Counted from the first letter of the stretch, positions 30,963-41,928 are shown. The stretch: 64,000 bases of DNA from Orychophragmus violaceus (GCA_030180135.1 CM058230.1:23148067-23212066); one strand, 5' to 3'. Numbers and translations: made by a program. Notes: generated by a model from the sequence alone, not told the origin.

Positions 30963-32054
30963 TTAAACTAACTCCTTAGATCTCTCTTTCCCGGCTTCTT
31001 CCTTAGCACGTACCACTAGCATCAAAGAATTTGATTCTGGTTTCATATTTCCATGACTTAAAAAATTGAACTTGATAGCACGTACAATTTGGACATTGGT
31101 CATTGCTGCCATAAGTAACACACTAGGCATCTCCACTGCAATAAAATAAGACCACAAACATTGTGAGACTGGGAACAGAGAAACATCAGTTTGCACATCA
31201 TCAAAACATCATTTTTTCACGTACAGACAATAATGGGAAGGAGAAGACCAGTTCCATCTTCCATTTTCAAGACAATAGCAGGATGTGGAGCATAATCTGG
31301 TAAATGCCCTCCTTGAGGATTGTTATGAACACATCTCAGTTGCCTACCGTCTCTCATCTTCACCATGAAACCATCTGCTCCACTCTTTACCTCAGCTATA
31401 TAACATAAAAAAAACAATACATAAACTGAAGTCGAACAAAATCAAACCCAGAGAATAAAATCCCACTAGCTTACTTACCAGCTTCCACAACACTAGAGTC
31501 AATATATTCCTCATCGTTTTCGTTGAAATTCTCTGCAGTGCTTCCGTTGCCATCAGAGTGAGAGCTGAAAAGACAGTTGATACTCATGTTGCACCACCGG
31601 AGTGTGATTGTGGTGGTAACCTGAGACTTGATCCGATTACCCCAGATGTAAATGATGATCCAGCTGATGATGTGTTGTTAGTCGAAGAAGCAGCATGAAT
31701 CACAGGTACAGGTTCTTCAGGCTTCTGCTCATAGAGGTTCTCTTCTGGCTGCATAACAACAATACAGACTTAATAGAAGAGAGGCAAAACTTCAATTCTT
31801 AAGTAAACTTAATCTTGTACCTTAGCAGTAAGCTTATGAGAACCAAGAACACCAGTCTTCCCTGTCTTTCTTGGAACAATAGTTTTCGTAAACGTACTGG
31901 CCACAACTGTCTGAGAAGCTTTTGGTGAAGATGAGACACCAATTGCTTCTTCCTTGATCTCTTTTGTTGGAGGTTCATAAGGAAACCTATTATTAGATGT
32001 TTCCGCTGGCTGAGAAATAGCAACAGAGGATGAGGACAGTAACCAGTTTTGCAT
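30963..32054 (-). pseudogene. Captured ArfGAP-BBD chimeric gene fragment
   Basis: First exon (32054-31819): ...VVASTFTKTIVPRKTGKTGV then LGSHKLTAK, as in plant ADP-ribosylation-factor GTPase activators of the AGD8/9 type. A GT...AG intron follows. The second exon starts PEENLYEQKPEEPVPVIHAA (same ArfGAP) but at about 31580-31620 changes to SSHSDGNGSTAENFNENDEE, the region before the nuclease domain of BBD1 (bifunctional nuclease in basal defence). The next exons continue BBD: AEVKSGADGFMVKMRDGRQL, HNNPQGGHLPDYAPHPAIVL (31402-31224), then EMPSVLLMAAMTNVQI (31141-31090). Splice phase is kept. A TGA and a frame change at the fusion stop a joint protein. The ArfGAP zinc finger is missing. Confidence 0.82.
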
Positions 32055-32305
32055 AATCTAAAACTTTAGATGAAGCTGATATGAACACCAAGACTTGGAT
32101 GACAGCTGAACGATCGATGCAGATAAAGACACCTGAGACGAAATCAGAATTTCACCCGGAGATTTAGCTAGATCTGATCTAAACCACACAAAATTCGAAT
32201 TTAAAATATTCAGACGAAAAATTCAGAGATAGCATCGAGAGATTGAGGTTGGAACCTAAAGAGATAGTCAAGGCCTGTAACAAAGTGCCTCTCATCCCCA
32301 TAAAC

Positions 32306-32467
32306 TATTAGATGAGCTCTCAGCTCACAAACAAAACGAAGAAGACAAAGTCATTTCTCATTAATTCAGTAAAGTGTTTGTTACTTACTTTATATATGAG
32401 TAAGTAACTACGGTTTACACATTGTACCAAAACACTAAACCGAATCTATTGTTTATATACATTAATA
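32306..32467 (-). repeat. 3' LTR of copia D
   Basis: 162 bp, TATTAGATGAGC...TACATTAATA. It adjoins the polypurine tract at 32468-32480. Confidence 0.9.
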
Positions 32468-32480
32468 TTCCCCCTCAATA
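32468..32480 (-). promoter_or_regulatory. Polypurine tract of copia D
   Basis: Plus-strand TTCCCCCTCAATA directly next to the LTR. Confidence 0.75.
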
Positions 32481-33474
32481 TGGCAGGAATATTGAATGTA
32501 ATGACATCTTGCTTATAAGAGACTTGAAAAGAGCTGGATAAAGAGGCTTAGTAAACACATCAGCTAATTGATGTTCTGTGCGTACATGAAGCGTCTTGAT
32601 TAAGCCACTCACAATGCGATCTCTTACTTGATGACAATCCAGTTCAACATGTTTTGTTCTCTCATGAAAAACTGGATTGTTAGCAATGTAGATAGCAGCT
32701 GTTGAATCACAATAAAAGGCCACATGTTTGGACTGAGCAGCCTGTAATTCTGATAACAAATTGACTATCCATACAACCTCTCGAACAGCAACAGACATTG
32801 CTCGGTATTCAGACTCAGCAGAGGAGTGAGAAACAACGTCATGTTTCTTAGACTTCCATGAAATGAGAGACTGTCCAAGAAACATGCAAAATCCAGAAGT
32901 AGACCTTCTGGTGTCGGGACAGGATCCCCAATCTGCGTCTGTGTACACTTTCAAAGTGAGATCAGATGAGACTGGGTAGAATAAACCCAAACCAACTATG
33001 CCTTTGAGATAGTGTACCACTTTATGCGCTGCTTGAAGATGAGTCTGAGTAGGTGCTGAAGCAAATTGACATAACTTGTTCACCGAGAAGGTGATATCAG
33101 GACGTGTTATGGTCAAATACATCAGGCGTCCCACCAGTCTTCTGTAAACAGTTGGATCTTCGAGAAGTGGTTCTTTTGTACCATCCGGTAATTTTGCATC
33201 AAGACAAAGTTTGATACTAGGTTCCATGGGGATTGTTGACGGTTTGCAGGCCATCAAACCTGTTTCTTCAAGTAACTCCAAGACATATTTGCGTTGGCAT
33301 ACATAGATGCCTTTTCTAGATCTTACGATTTCAAGTCCAAGAAAGTATTTAAGAGGACCAAGATCACAGAGTTTGAAAGCCTCTTTCAACTGTGATTTCA
33401 GAGTCTCAACCTCATGATCATCATTACTAGCGATAATGATATCATCTACATAGACTAGTACTGCGATGTACTTA
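32475..33474 (-). pseudogene. Copia D RT C-terminal part and RNase H
   Basis: From 33474: KYIAVLVYVDDIIIASNDD (the catalytic YVDD motif), DLGPLKYFLGLEIVRS, CQRKYVLELLEETG, then the copia connection (VGRLMYLTITRPDITFSVNK) and RNase H (VYTDADWGSCPDTRRSTSGF, HSSAESEYRAM, CDSTAAIYIANNPVFHERTK, DVFTKPL). The frame is open to 32475. Element B separates it from the RT N-terminus at 39557-40443; the ACTTA duplication marks the exact split. It has no independent start. Confidence 0.92.
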
Positions 33475-34486
33475 TGATGCGGAATAATTTTAGATTCCTA
33501 ATCAATTACCCAAATGCACATGCCATTGTAGCATTTGAGATATCAATCCAAGGAGGCAAGAAGAGTAGCCAATCAAGAATACAAGATACTACTAAAGCTA
33601 AGGAAAATCTAGAAAGGTTTTAAACTAACAACCTAAAGACATATCAAAATAAGAAACCAAACAAAGCGAGAAAGAACAAAGCAAAACACTAAACAAGAAA
33701 ACAAATAAGCTAAAACAAGGGTCCTAGGATGAGGCTAAGGAGACTAGGTGGTCTAGAGGCAACCAATGATGCTTCAATCAATCAAACAATGCTAAACAAG
33801 GCTAGTGATCATAATTAAGCTAATCACATTCTCATGTTCATAACTCCTATGCTAATCATGCAATCATTCAATTCTCATTTGCAAATTACAAGACAAGCAA
33901 GCATTAATATCCATCAAACACCTTTTGGCAAAGCTAATCCTTAGGCTAAGAACACTAATCATTAGACTAATCCAATCTCTTGGCACTAATCCCTAATCAA
34001 GATCAAATTCTCATTTGTGATTAAGAGATAAACAAGCAATGCAAACAAGTTCTCATTACCAATAATCATCTTAGACAACTAATCTCTTAGGCTAAGAGTG
34101 AAAATTCTCTAAAGAGTTCATTCAAGCATTTCATCGAACACCTTTCGGGCATGAAAAGCCTAGCATCTTGATTCAACAATTCCTTGCAACCTAGCATAGA
34201 GATCAACTAATTAGAGAAGGATTATTCATAAATAAGTCCTAAACATCACTAATCATCACATAAACCACCTAAATCAACCTCATCCACAAAATCCAAAAAC
34301 TTTACTCCCTAATCATAAAAGAGATGCAAGAAATCATAAATAGAAAGAGAGATTAAGAGAAACAAGAGAAACACTTAATTAAACTTAAAATCAAAGGTTT
34401 ACAAGTTCTAAGATCATAAACAAAAGCATAATACAAAAGAAATCTAAGGCTTAGGTAGCTTAGGGTTTTTAATCCCACAAAATGAG

Positions 34487-34495
34487 TATTTATAG
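34487..34495 (-). promoter_or_regulatory. TATA box in LTR of element B
   Basis: Sense-strand CTATAAATA, identical in the other LTR at 39010-39018. It is preceded by the palindrome cluster, which is in the right place for an enhancer or operator-like region. Confidence 0.6.
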
Positions 34496-34557
34496 TTGGG
34501 AGCCACGCAGTGGCATTTTCGTAAATAAAGCTGTCTGGAAATGGTCTTCACAGGAAT

Positions 34558-34762
34558 ATGTATCGACCTGTCAGGCAGATACGCTGCCCGATACGAATAC
34601 TGTATCGGCCTGTTAGGCCGATACGAACTACTTGTTTTTAATCCGAGAGTCTGTATCGACCTGGCCACCCGATACGTAGGCCGATACGAGCTGTCTGATT
34701 TCTTGATCCTTGATCCGAGAATGCGTATCGGCCACCCCAACCGATATGGTGGCCGATATGGA
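34558..34762. repeat. Palindrome cluster in element B LTR
   Basis: Repeated GTATCGGCC/GGCCGATACG half-sites, several as inverted pairs with 3-4 bp loops (for example TATCGGCCTGTTAGGCCGAT at 34603-34622). The matching cluster in the other LTR (39080-39285) has one extra half-site (GCATGCCGATACG). Confidence 0.75.
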
Positions 34763-35016
34763 CTTCCTGCTGGGTATTTCTTCATCCTTTGAGCTCCAAA
34801 CTCCACTCCCTAGCTCACCAACACTCCTTGCACCTCCAATCACCTACAAAGACACAAGAAACACTCCAAGCACAACCTAAAATGCTAAATTCTAATCCTA
34901 AATGCTCCTAGACTCTAAATGAGACAAAGGACAAGAAGATAACAAGAATGGATGCTGAATGAAATCAAAACATGAGCTAAACACTATCCTAGATGCATGA
35001 AAACTCAAGTATATCA

Positions 35017-35032
35017 ATTCCCCCAAACTTAA
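35017..35032 (-). promoter_or_regulatory. Polypurine tract of element B
   Basis: Plus-strand ATTCCCCCAAACTTAA beside the 3' LTR; similar copies occur near 36557 and 36727. Confidence 0.8.
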
Positions 35033-35034
35033 AC

Positions 35035-35054
35035 CTTGCTTGTCCACAAGCAAG
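35035..35054 (-). other. Perfect 8-bp hairpin next to polypurine tract of element B
   Basis: CTTGCTTG, loop TCCA, CAAGCAAG. It is the counterpart of the hairpin at 14941-14960 in element A, at the same distance from the polypurine tract and with a paired change at the outermost base pair. Confidence 0.7.
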
Positions 35055-36736
35055 CATCAACAACTCAAAGGCAAGTTAGGGAGAAAGGTTTGAAAATGAG
35101 AGATGAAATCTGAGAATGTCAACAAAGGAATTCAACTCAATGCCCTTCAAAGTAGTTGCAAATGCACAAACAATCTCTACTCCAAAAGAGTTAGCCATGC
35201 TCATCAAACATTTCGCACTAATGATCAAACCATCAAAGCAATAACAAGCAACCAAAGCAACACAACTCTTTAACATTCAATTAGGTGTTTGGTGGACTCT
35301 CTACTTGGAAACATGAACCACAAACCAAAGGGCAAGGTGTCAAAGAGGCTTAGCATGGATTTTTGTGAGGTTTACAAGTGTTTAGTGGCTTATCTCAATA
35401 AAAAAGAACACAAGACTTTATGCAAAAGTAGGAAGAAAGAGAACAATTCATGCATACAAGCATCCACTTCCATGTTCTACCCTTTTTTTAGTTTAAATCC
35501 CAAAACCCAAAGCATAAACCCAATTCCAAACCCACTCTTGAATCTTTAAACTCACACCCCACTCTTTTATTTTTCACTCTTTTTACAAATTAGGAAGTTT
35601 CTTTTTCAACACTTAGCTCTTTTCTTTTCTCTTTACTCTCCTCTTTTCTTTTCATTTTCTCTTCTCTTTGCTTTTATCTTCTTAGAGGACTCATTTGCAT
35701 TAAGAACTTAGAGCTATTACTTCATTTATACTTCCTAAACTTTTCCTTTGAACACTCATGCCTCATGGCTTTTTCTTTACTTTTCTTGCTCTCAAATCAC
35801 TCTATTCTTTTGAACTCACTCAAGAAATGATCTCTCACCATCAAACCCATCAAATGAAAGCAAAAACTCATCCCAAGTCCTATCCTAGATCTAGCCAATC
35901 AATGCAATTGGCGCATGGAAGTGAGTTCTTGTCGTTCTCCTATCAATTCAAAATTTTGCACAAGTTTGCATTATCAACAAGAGGCCTCACTCAAGAATCA
36001 ACAAGGGGGAAAAGAACAATGGGCTAAGGTTCAAGGTGAAGGTACCATTAATTGATGTAAATGGCCAATCAATGCTTGTATGTCAAAAGGAATAAGCAAG
36101 CATGATTATTTTTAGAGTTACAATTGGTGAGCAATCTAAGTTCCAAGAGAGAGTAATTGAAAGTTCAAATTAAGTCCAAGTTCATTAGAGTTGTGTTACA
36201 AGGGGTGACATGTATCAACAATGAGGTCTAACTTTCAAGCTAGTGAGATCTAAACATGGTGCATCCTTAAATTCAAATTCACTCAAATGCATTTACAACT
36301 CCTAAAGAGGGCATTAATTCAAGCTCATGAGTTGACACTCAAGTGGAAGTTTCATCAAAACACTTTATGCAAAATAAAATAAAATCATAATATATACTAG
36401 ACTCAATCCTAAAGATGTTAATGCATGCTTCTTTTTGTGAAAAGTTTTCAAAATTTTCAAAATTTTATGGTTTTCTATGCCTTAGATGCATGAATGAGAC
36501 TCAAGATACAAGAAAAGAAGATAAGAACACAAAACACATCATTAGAAACTAGTCTCCTCCCCAAAACTTAAATCACACAGTCCCTTGTGTGAAAGAAGCA
36601 AGGGAAAGAGATAAAAGACTAAATCAAAAATGCAAAATCAAAAAGACAAAAGTTGGAGTGTTACTTGGAGAGTGGGATGGAGAGGAGGAATGGGAGGTGG
36701 AGGCATCTTTGATTTGGCATGAGACTTCCCCCAAAC
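35055..36736. other. Non-coding 3' half of element B internal region
   Basis: No supported gene. It is T/C-rich around 35570-35760 and otherwise AT-rich. It includes two polypurine-like repeats near 36557 and 36727. The remnant of an env or pol gene cannot be recognised. Confidence 0.5.
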
Positions 36737-36967
36737 TTAGACCATTGCATAGGCTTCATAATCCTTTGGTTTAGCATTGAATTCCCTTTGCACCCAAAAC
36801 TCATTCCCTTCTTCTTTGCATTTACCCCAAAGCTCCCCAAAAAGGATAGACATGAGATTTATTCTCAAGTGAGCTTGTTTTAAGTCACTAAGCTTGACTA
36901 TCCCTTCACTCTTTTTTTTGGTTAGGGATGTGGCATGAGTTTGTATCACCGGGATCATACTCATCAT
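36737..36967 (-). CDS. Small element-B frame 3, unknown
   Basis: 76 residues, starting MMSMIPVIQTHATSLTKKKS and containing LMSILFGELWGKCKEEGNEF. I do not recognise a domain. It overlaps the end of the preceding frame in another phase. It ends next to a polypurine-like run. It could be a truncated structural protein of the element. Confidence 0.45.
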   Translation of the reverse strand: MMSMIPVIQTHATSLTKKKSEGIVKLSDLKQAHLRINLMSILFGELWGKCKEEGNEFWVQREFNAKPKDYEAYAMV

Positions 36968-37295
36968 AAAACCACCCCCTAAACTCTTTCATCCTTATCT
37001 CCTCAAAAAGGATCTTCCTTAGATCATGAAAGCTCAATGGTGTGGTAGAGACAATACAAAGAATCTTGTGAAAGGTTTGAGCCATTGGAGATCCATATTC
37101 TTCATCCTCCTTGAAGGATTTTTCATTGGGACCATCTTGTTTCTCCATAAGATTTCCTCCAATTATCTCTTGCTTGGGATTTGGTTGCTTTGGTTCCTCT
37201 TCCATGATTGAGAGCTCATCTTGTGTGCTCTCTTCCTTTATCTCCTTGCACTCGAAAACCAATCCATCTTCATAAGGCTCTTCCTCATCTCTCAC
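36906..37295 (-). CDS. Small element-B frame 2, acidic, unknown
   Basis: 129 residues, acidic, starting MRDEEEPYEDGLVFECKEIK and ending in KEFRGWFYDEYDPGDTNSCH. It is followed closely by frame 3 and preceded by frame 1 with a gap of about 9 bp. No catalytic motif. Known only as a type of hypothetical protein in non-autonomous plant retroelements, as far as I can tell. Confidence 0.5.
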   Translation of the reverse strand: MRDEEEPYEDGLVFECKEIKEESTQDELSIMEEEPKQPNPKQEIIGGNLMEKQDGPNEKSFKEDEEYGSPMAQTFHKILCIVSTTPLSFHDLRKILFEEIRMKEFRGWFYDEYDPGDTNSCHIPNQKKE

Positions 37296-37303
37296 AACTT
37301 CTC

Positions 37304-37870
37304 TTACTCCTTCTTATTGCTATTGGTTGAATGACCCATGAGTGTCTCTTCCTCATCCTCATCTTCATACCTTATCACAAGGTCTTCACCAACAATGCAA
37401 CCAATAAGCATTTCAAATTTCTTGATAGTCTCTTCATCTTCTTTCAAGAACTCATCTTGGACTTGAGCATTCTCCTCATGTGTTGGCTCAACAATGCTTG
37501 CATCTTGAGGCAATTGAGCAAAAACAGTGTTGATATTCCGTATGCTCTCATTATACCTCTCTTGTCCTTCCAATGCCATCCTTGCTAAGTTGAGAAGCTC
37601 TTCATCACATGATTGGGAGGAGTAAGTTGCTTCAAGCTCATGCTCCATGTTCCAAGGTTGGTATCCATCACCATATCCATATTGGTACTCATGAGAAGAG
37701 TACTCATTTGGAAGATCACCTTGACAAGTGGATGTGCTTTCAAAACCATGATGACTTGTAGGGTCCCAAGCCATCTCTCTTTCTTGAGCTTCCAACATAG
37801 CCCTCAACATAGAAGCTATCTCTGAAGCCATGCTCTCTTCCTTGTGATTTACACCTTGCAAAAAGAACAA
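37304..37870 (-). CDS. Element-B frame 1, Gag-like candidate
   Basis: 188 residues, starting MFFLQGVNHKEESMASEIAS. It contains two related amphipathic segments (IASMLRAMLEAQERE and LLNLARMALEGQERY) separated by a Tyr/Gly-rich stretch, and an acidic C-terminus (YEDEDEEETLMG). It is the first frame after the primer site (about 95 bp downstream), which is where gag belongs. No Gag domain is recognised with confidence. Confidence 0.5.
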   Translation of the reverse strand: MFFLQGVNHKEESMASEIASMLRAMLEAQEREMAWDPTSHHGFESTSTCQGDLPNEYSSHEYQYGYGDGYQPWNMEHELEATYSSQSCDEELLNLARMALEGQERYNESIRNINTVFAQLPQDASIVEPTHEENAQVQDEFLKEDEETIKKFEMLIGCIVGEDLVIRYEDEDEEETLMGHSTNSNKKE

Positions 37871-37964
37871 ACACTTGAAAGAAAGTTAGTAACCACACAA
37901 ACTAAAACAAAATAAAAGCTTAGTCTAAAGTAGAATCTAAATCCTAATGGCTATTGCTACACCT

Positions 37965-37981
37965 CCCCGGCAACAGCGCCA
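37965..37981 (-). promoter_or_regulatory. Primer-binding site of element B (tRNA-Asp type)
   Basis: Plus-strand CCCCGGCAACAGCGCCA; one base differs from the site of element A. A 3-bp spacer separates it from the 5' LTR. Confidence 0.85.
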
Positions 37982-37984
37982 AAT

Positions 37985-39551
37985 TGATGCGGGATAATTT
38001 TAGATTCCTAATCAATTACCCAAATGCACATGCCAGTGTAGCATTTGAGATATCAATCCAAGGAGGCAAGAAGAGTAGCCAATCAAGAATACAAGATACT
38101 ACTAAAGCTAAGCAAAATCTAGAAAGGGTTTAAACTAACAACCTAAAGACAAATCAAAATAAGAAACCAAACAAAGCGAGAAAGAACAAAGCAAAACACT
38201 AAACAAGAAAACAAATAAGCTAAAACAAGGATCCTAGGATGAGGCTAAGGAGACTAGGTGGTCTAGAGGCAACCAATGATGCTTCAATCAATCAAACAAT
38301 GTTAAACAAGGCTAGTGATCATAATTAAGATAATCACATTCTCATGTTCATAACTCCTATGCTAATCATGCAATCATTCAATTCTCATTTGCAAATTACA
38401 AGACAAGCAAGCATTAATATCCATCAAACACCTTTTAGCAAAGCTAATCCTTAGGCTAAGAACACTAATTATTAGACTAATCCAATCTCTTGGCACTAAT
38501 CCCTTTGTCTAATCCCTAATCAAGATCAAATTCTCATTTGTGATTAAGAGATAAACAAGCAATGCAAACAAGTTCTCCTTACCAATAATCATCTTAGACA
38601 ACTAATCTCTTAGGCTAAGAGTGAAAATTCTCTGAAAAGTTCATTCAAGCATTTCATCGAACACCTTTCGGGCATGAAAAGCCTAGCATCTAGATTCAAC
38701 AATTCCTTGCAACCTAGCATAGAGATCAACTAATTAGAGAAGGATCATTCATAAATAAGTCCTAAACATCACTAATCATCACATAAACCACCTAAATCAA
38801 CCTCATCCACAAAACCCAAAAACTCTACTCCCTAATCATAAAAGAGATGCAAGAAATCATAAATAGAAAGAGAGATTAAGAGAAACAAGAGAAACACTTA
38901 ATTAAACTTAAAATCAAAGGTTTACAAGTTCTACGATCATAAACAAAAGCATAATACAAAAGAAATCTAAGGCTTTGGTAGCTTAGGGTTTTTAATCCCA
39001 CAAAATGAGTATTTATAGTTGGGAGCCACGCAGTGGCATTTTCGTAAATAAAGCTGTCTAGAAATGGTCTTCACAGGAATCTGTATCGACCTGTCAGGCC
39101 GATACGCTGCCCGATACGAATACTGTATCGGCCTGTTAGGCCGATACGCATGCCGATACGAACTCCCTGTTTTTAATCTGAGAGTCCGTATCGACCTGGC
39201 CACCCGATACGTAGGCCGATACGAGCTGTCTGATTTCTTGATCCTTGATCCGAGAATGCGTATCGGCCACCCCAACCGATATGGTGGCCGATATGGACTT
39301 CCTGCTGGGTATTTCTTCATCCTTTGAGCTCCAAACTCCACTCCCTAGCTCACCAACACTCCTTGCACCTCCAATCACCTACAAAGACACAAGAAAAACT
39401 CCAAACACAACCTAAAATGCTAAATTCTAATCCTAAATGTTCCTAGACTCTAAATGAGACAAATGACAAGAAGATAACAAGAGTGGATGCTGAATGAGAT
39501 CAAAACATGAGCTAAACACTATCCTAGATGCATGAAAACTCAAGTATATCA
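37985..39551 (-). repeat. 5' LTR of element B
   Basis: 1567 bp, close to the other LTR with scattered substitutions and a few small indels. Contains TATA at 39010-39018 and the palindrome cluster at 39080-39285. Confidence 0.92.
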
Positions 39552-39556
39552 ACTTA

Positions 39557-40443
39557 CCAGAAATGTTTCTCACAAACAAAGTATGGTCTGTGTGAGATTT
39601 CTGAAATCCAAATGACATCAAGGTTGTACTGAACTTGAGAAACCACTGGCGTGAAGCTTGCTTTAAACCGTACAAGGATTTGTTCAGCTTACAAACTGCA
39701 TTAACCGGCAATGATTCCCCCTTTCTTGGTGTATACCCTGGTGGTAGAGTCATATATATTTCCTCCTTTAAGTCACCATTTAAGAAAGCATTTGAAATGT
39801 CCAACTGTGTAAGACTCCAATTCTTGGCAGCAGAGACAGCTCGAAGAGTTTTCACAGTCGTCATTTTAGCTACAGGAGAGAAGGTATCCAAAAAATCTAC
39901 TCCTTCTTGTTGAGTATAACCCTTAGCAACTAAACGTGCTTTATATCTCTCAAGACTCCCATCTGAATTCAACTTTATTTTGTAAACCCAACGGCATCCT
40001 ATGGCATGTTTATCAGAAGGTAATGTACAGATACGCCAAGTATTTGTACTCTCAAGAGCAAATAGTTCTTCATTCATTGCTCGCAACCATTCTTCAGATT
40101 TCTTTGCTTGAGTAAAAGAAGATGGTTCTGGATGCAGAGCTAGAGCACAAATGTATGATGCATATTCCTCCGATAACTTAATATAGGAAACATAAGCAGC
40201 CATGGGATAAGGTAAAGTTGTATCAATGTAGTTGCAGAAATACTCACTGAGGTAAGAAGGCGGTTTTGACAGTCGCTTGTTTCCTTCTTGAACACATTGA
40301 GTAGCTTCCGGTTGAACACGAGTATCTACCACATTGTCATGATCAAAAAAATCATCATAAGTTTCAGGCTGGTCTTTGATGAAAGGGAAAATATCTTCGT
40401 GAAAGACCACGTTTCTGGATATATGAATTTGATTAGTCTCCAT
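39557..40443 (-). pseudogene. Copia D integrase tail and RT N-terminal part
   Basis: It starts METNQIHISRNVVFHEDIFP, the end of the integrase module. A linker and RT follow (EWLRAMNEELFALESTNTW, GCRWVYKIKLNSDGSLERYK, LVAKGYTQQEGVDFLDTFSP, TVKTLRAVSAAKNWSLTQLD, NAFLNGDLKEEIYMTLPPGY, SLYGLKQASRQW, SHTDHTLFVRN). It is cut at 39557 by element B; the rest is at 32475-33474. At the upstream edge (about 40480) it is joined directly to the start of the protease, showing a deletion of protease and the integrase core. Confidence 0.9.
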
Positions 40444-40453
40444 ATCCAGTAGT

Positions 40454-41748
40454 TTATAACCTTGTATCCTGCTGGATATCCACTATCCACGAGTCAGAAG
40501 CTAATACATTCCCTGTTGCTTTCAAAATAGCTACAAAACGAAGTGTGGAAGAGGAGCAAGCCATACCAGGTAATGCAGTTATAGTTTCACCAGATGTAGA
40601 AGCAATTGAAGATGTATTGGGATTCTGTAGGTGAAGATGAGAGTTGAAATAAGCAATCACTCCTTGAATCTGATCTTTAGTTAAGCTGTTAACCATTGTT
40701 GAAATACTGTTTCCTTCAGTATTTGAGTCTTCAAGAGTGAGTTGTGCTACCATTGGCTTAGCATAAGTAGTTTGCTTAGCTGATGATTGCTGCTTCTCTG
40801 ATTTGTTCTTATTCTTGTGCTTGAAATCTACAGGATAGCCATGTATCTTGTAACAAGTCTCTGTAGTATGGCCAGTGTATCCACAGTGAGTACATATTGG
40901 CTTGTTAGGCTTGTTGTGATGGTAATTTGACTGAGCAGCATTCACTGAAATCTGTTGATCTTGAATCGAGACCTGAAAAGCTGAGGCTGCCTGAACTGGA
41001 ACTATACTCCTCTGACTGTGATCCTGATCCAATAGATTGTAGATTTCAGATAATGCAGGAATCTTCTTCTTCATTATTATTTGACTCCTGATCACTGCGT
41101 AAGACTCAGTCAAGCCTGCCAAGAATTTGACAATCTTGGAATGTTCTGCTTTCTTGTCGATGGCTTTGCAACAGTCACAGCCATGACATATCTCAACACA
41201 AGTAGCTCCTTCCAATTCATCCCACAGTGTTTTCAAAGTAGTGTAATAGGTCGCAAGATCCATCGAACCTTGTTGAAGTGACCAAATCCGTTGAGTTAAC
41301 TGATAGGACCTTGGAAGATTTGTAATGCGAAACCGAGTTTGTAAATCTTGCCAAATATCAGAAGCATCGTTAAAACGAAGATACTCTTGTAAACTTGCTT
41401 CGATACAGAACCTAATATCCAAGATTTCACCATGGAATTGCATCGAGACCATATCTTGAAACTTGGATCCGAATCATGTGGTCTAGCTAAAGTTCCATCG
41501 ATAAATGCAGTTTTATTCTTTGCATCTAAAGCTATGGATATCGATATACGCCAATCATCATAATTCGTTCCATCAAATACCTCAGATATGAGTGAGATTC
41601 CAGGATGATCACCATTCGTAAGATGAAACGGAGAGTGGATACTGTCTGGAGATTCGATTGTTGAAGACGAAGATCCCAAATTCACATTCCGCTTCTTCGT
41701 CGGTGTGATTTTGTTCGTTCGCTTCACTATCTTGCATCCGATCACCAT
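40454..41748 (-). pseudogene. Copia D Gag, frameshifted and fused to truncated protease
   Basis: The copia Gag N-terminal domain begins at 41748 (NGDHPGISLISEVFDGTNYD, then DWRISISIALDAKNKT). A one-base loss near 41388 moves the frame to the second segment (LRFNDASDIWQDLQTRFRIT, SLQQGSMDLATYYTTLKTLW, FLAGLTESYAVIRSQI). A CCHC zinc knuckle follows (CTHCGYTGHTTETCYKIHG). The frame stops soon after SWIVD, the beginning of the copia protease active site, because the rest of protease and integrase is deleted. Confidence 0.88.
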
Positions 41749-41928
41749 TTTAGAAGATCCGAAGCTCTGATTCTTACTGATACGAAATTACCGATTCTTT
41801 GACAAGAAATCAAAAGAATCTTTTGCTAAGAATCAAATCGGGAGAATCTCCGAGATGATTTGCGGTCAAAGAAAGAAGAAAAGAAAAGAAAACGGAAGAA
41901 TCGATCGAGATTGAGGTTTAATCCTCAC

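Larger units (their letters stand above)
33475..35016 (-). repeat. 3' LTR of element B
   Basis: 1542 bp. It contains the TATA motif CTATAAATA (sense, 34487-34495) and upstream of it the GC-rich palindrome cluster TATCGGCC/GGCCGATA (34558-34762). It lacks a small insertion in that cluster and another near 38500 that the other LTR has. Confidence 0.92.
33475..39551 (-). mobile_element. Element B: small non-autonomous Ty3-like retrotransposon inside copia D
   Basis: LTRs 33475-35016 (1542 bp) and 37985-39551 (1567 bp) start TGATGCGG and end TATATCA. A perfect ACTTA duplication flanks it (33470-33474 and 39552-39556). The primer site CCCCGGCAACAGCGCCA (37965-37981) and the polypurine tract next to the left LTR set it on the minus strand. 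The internal region is only about 3.0 kb and encodes three small frames without protease, RT or integrase. Family inferred as Athila/Ty3-related because of the primer site. It must have used enzymes from another element. Confidence 0.92.

Noticed and set aside
34541..34792. Frame with GRYAARYEY-type repeats on the plus strand, present in both LTRs
   Set aside because: It is the translation of the palindrome cluster in the LTR of element B; there is no evidence of a gene, and the reverse strand is also open.
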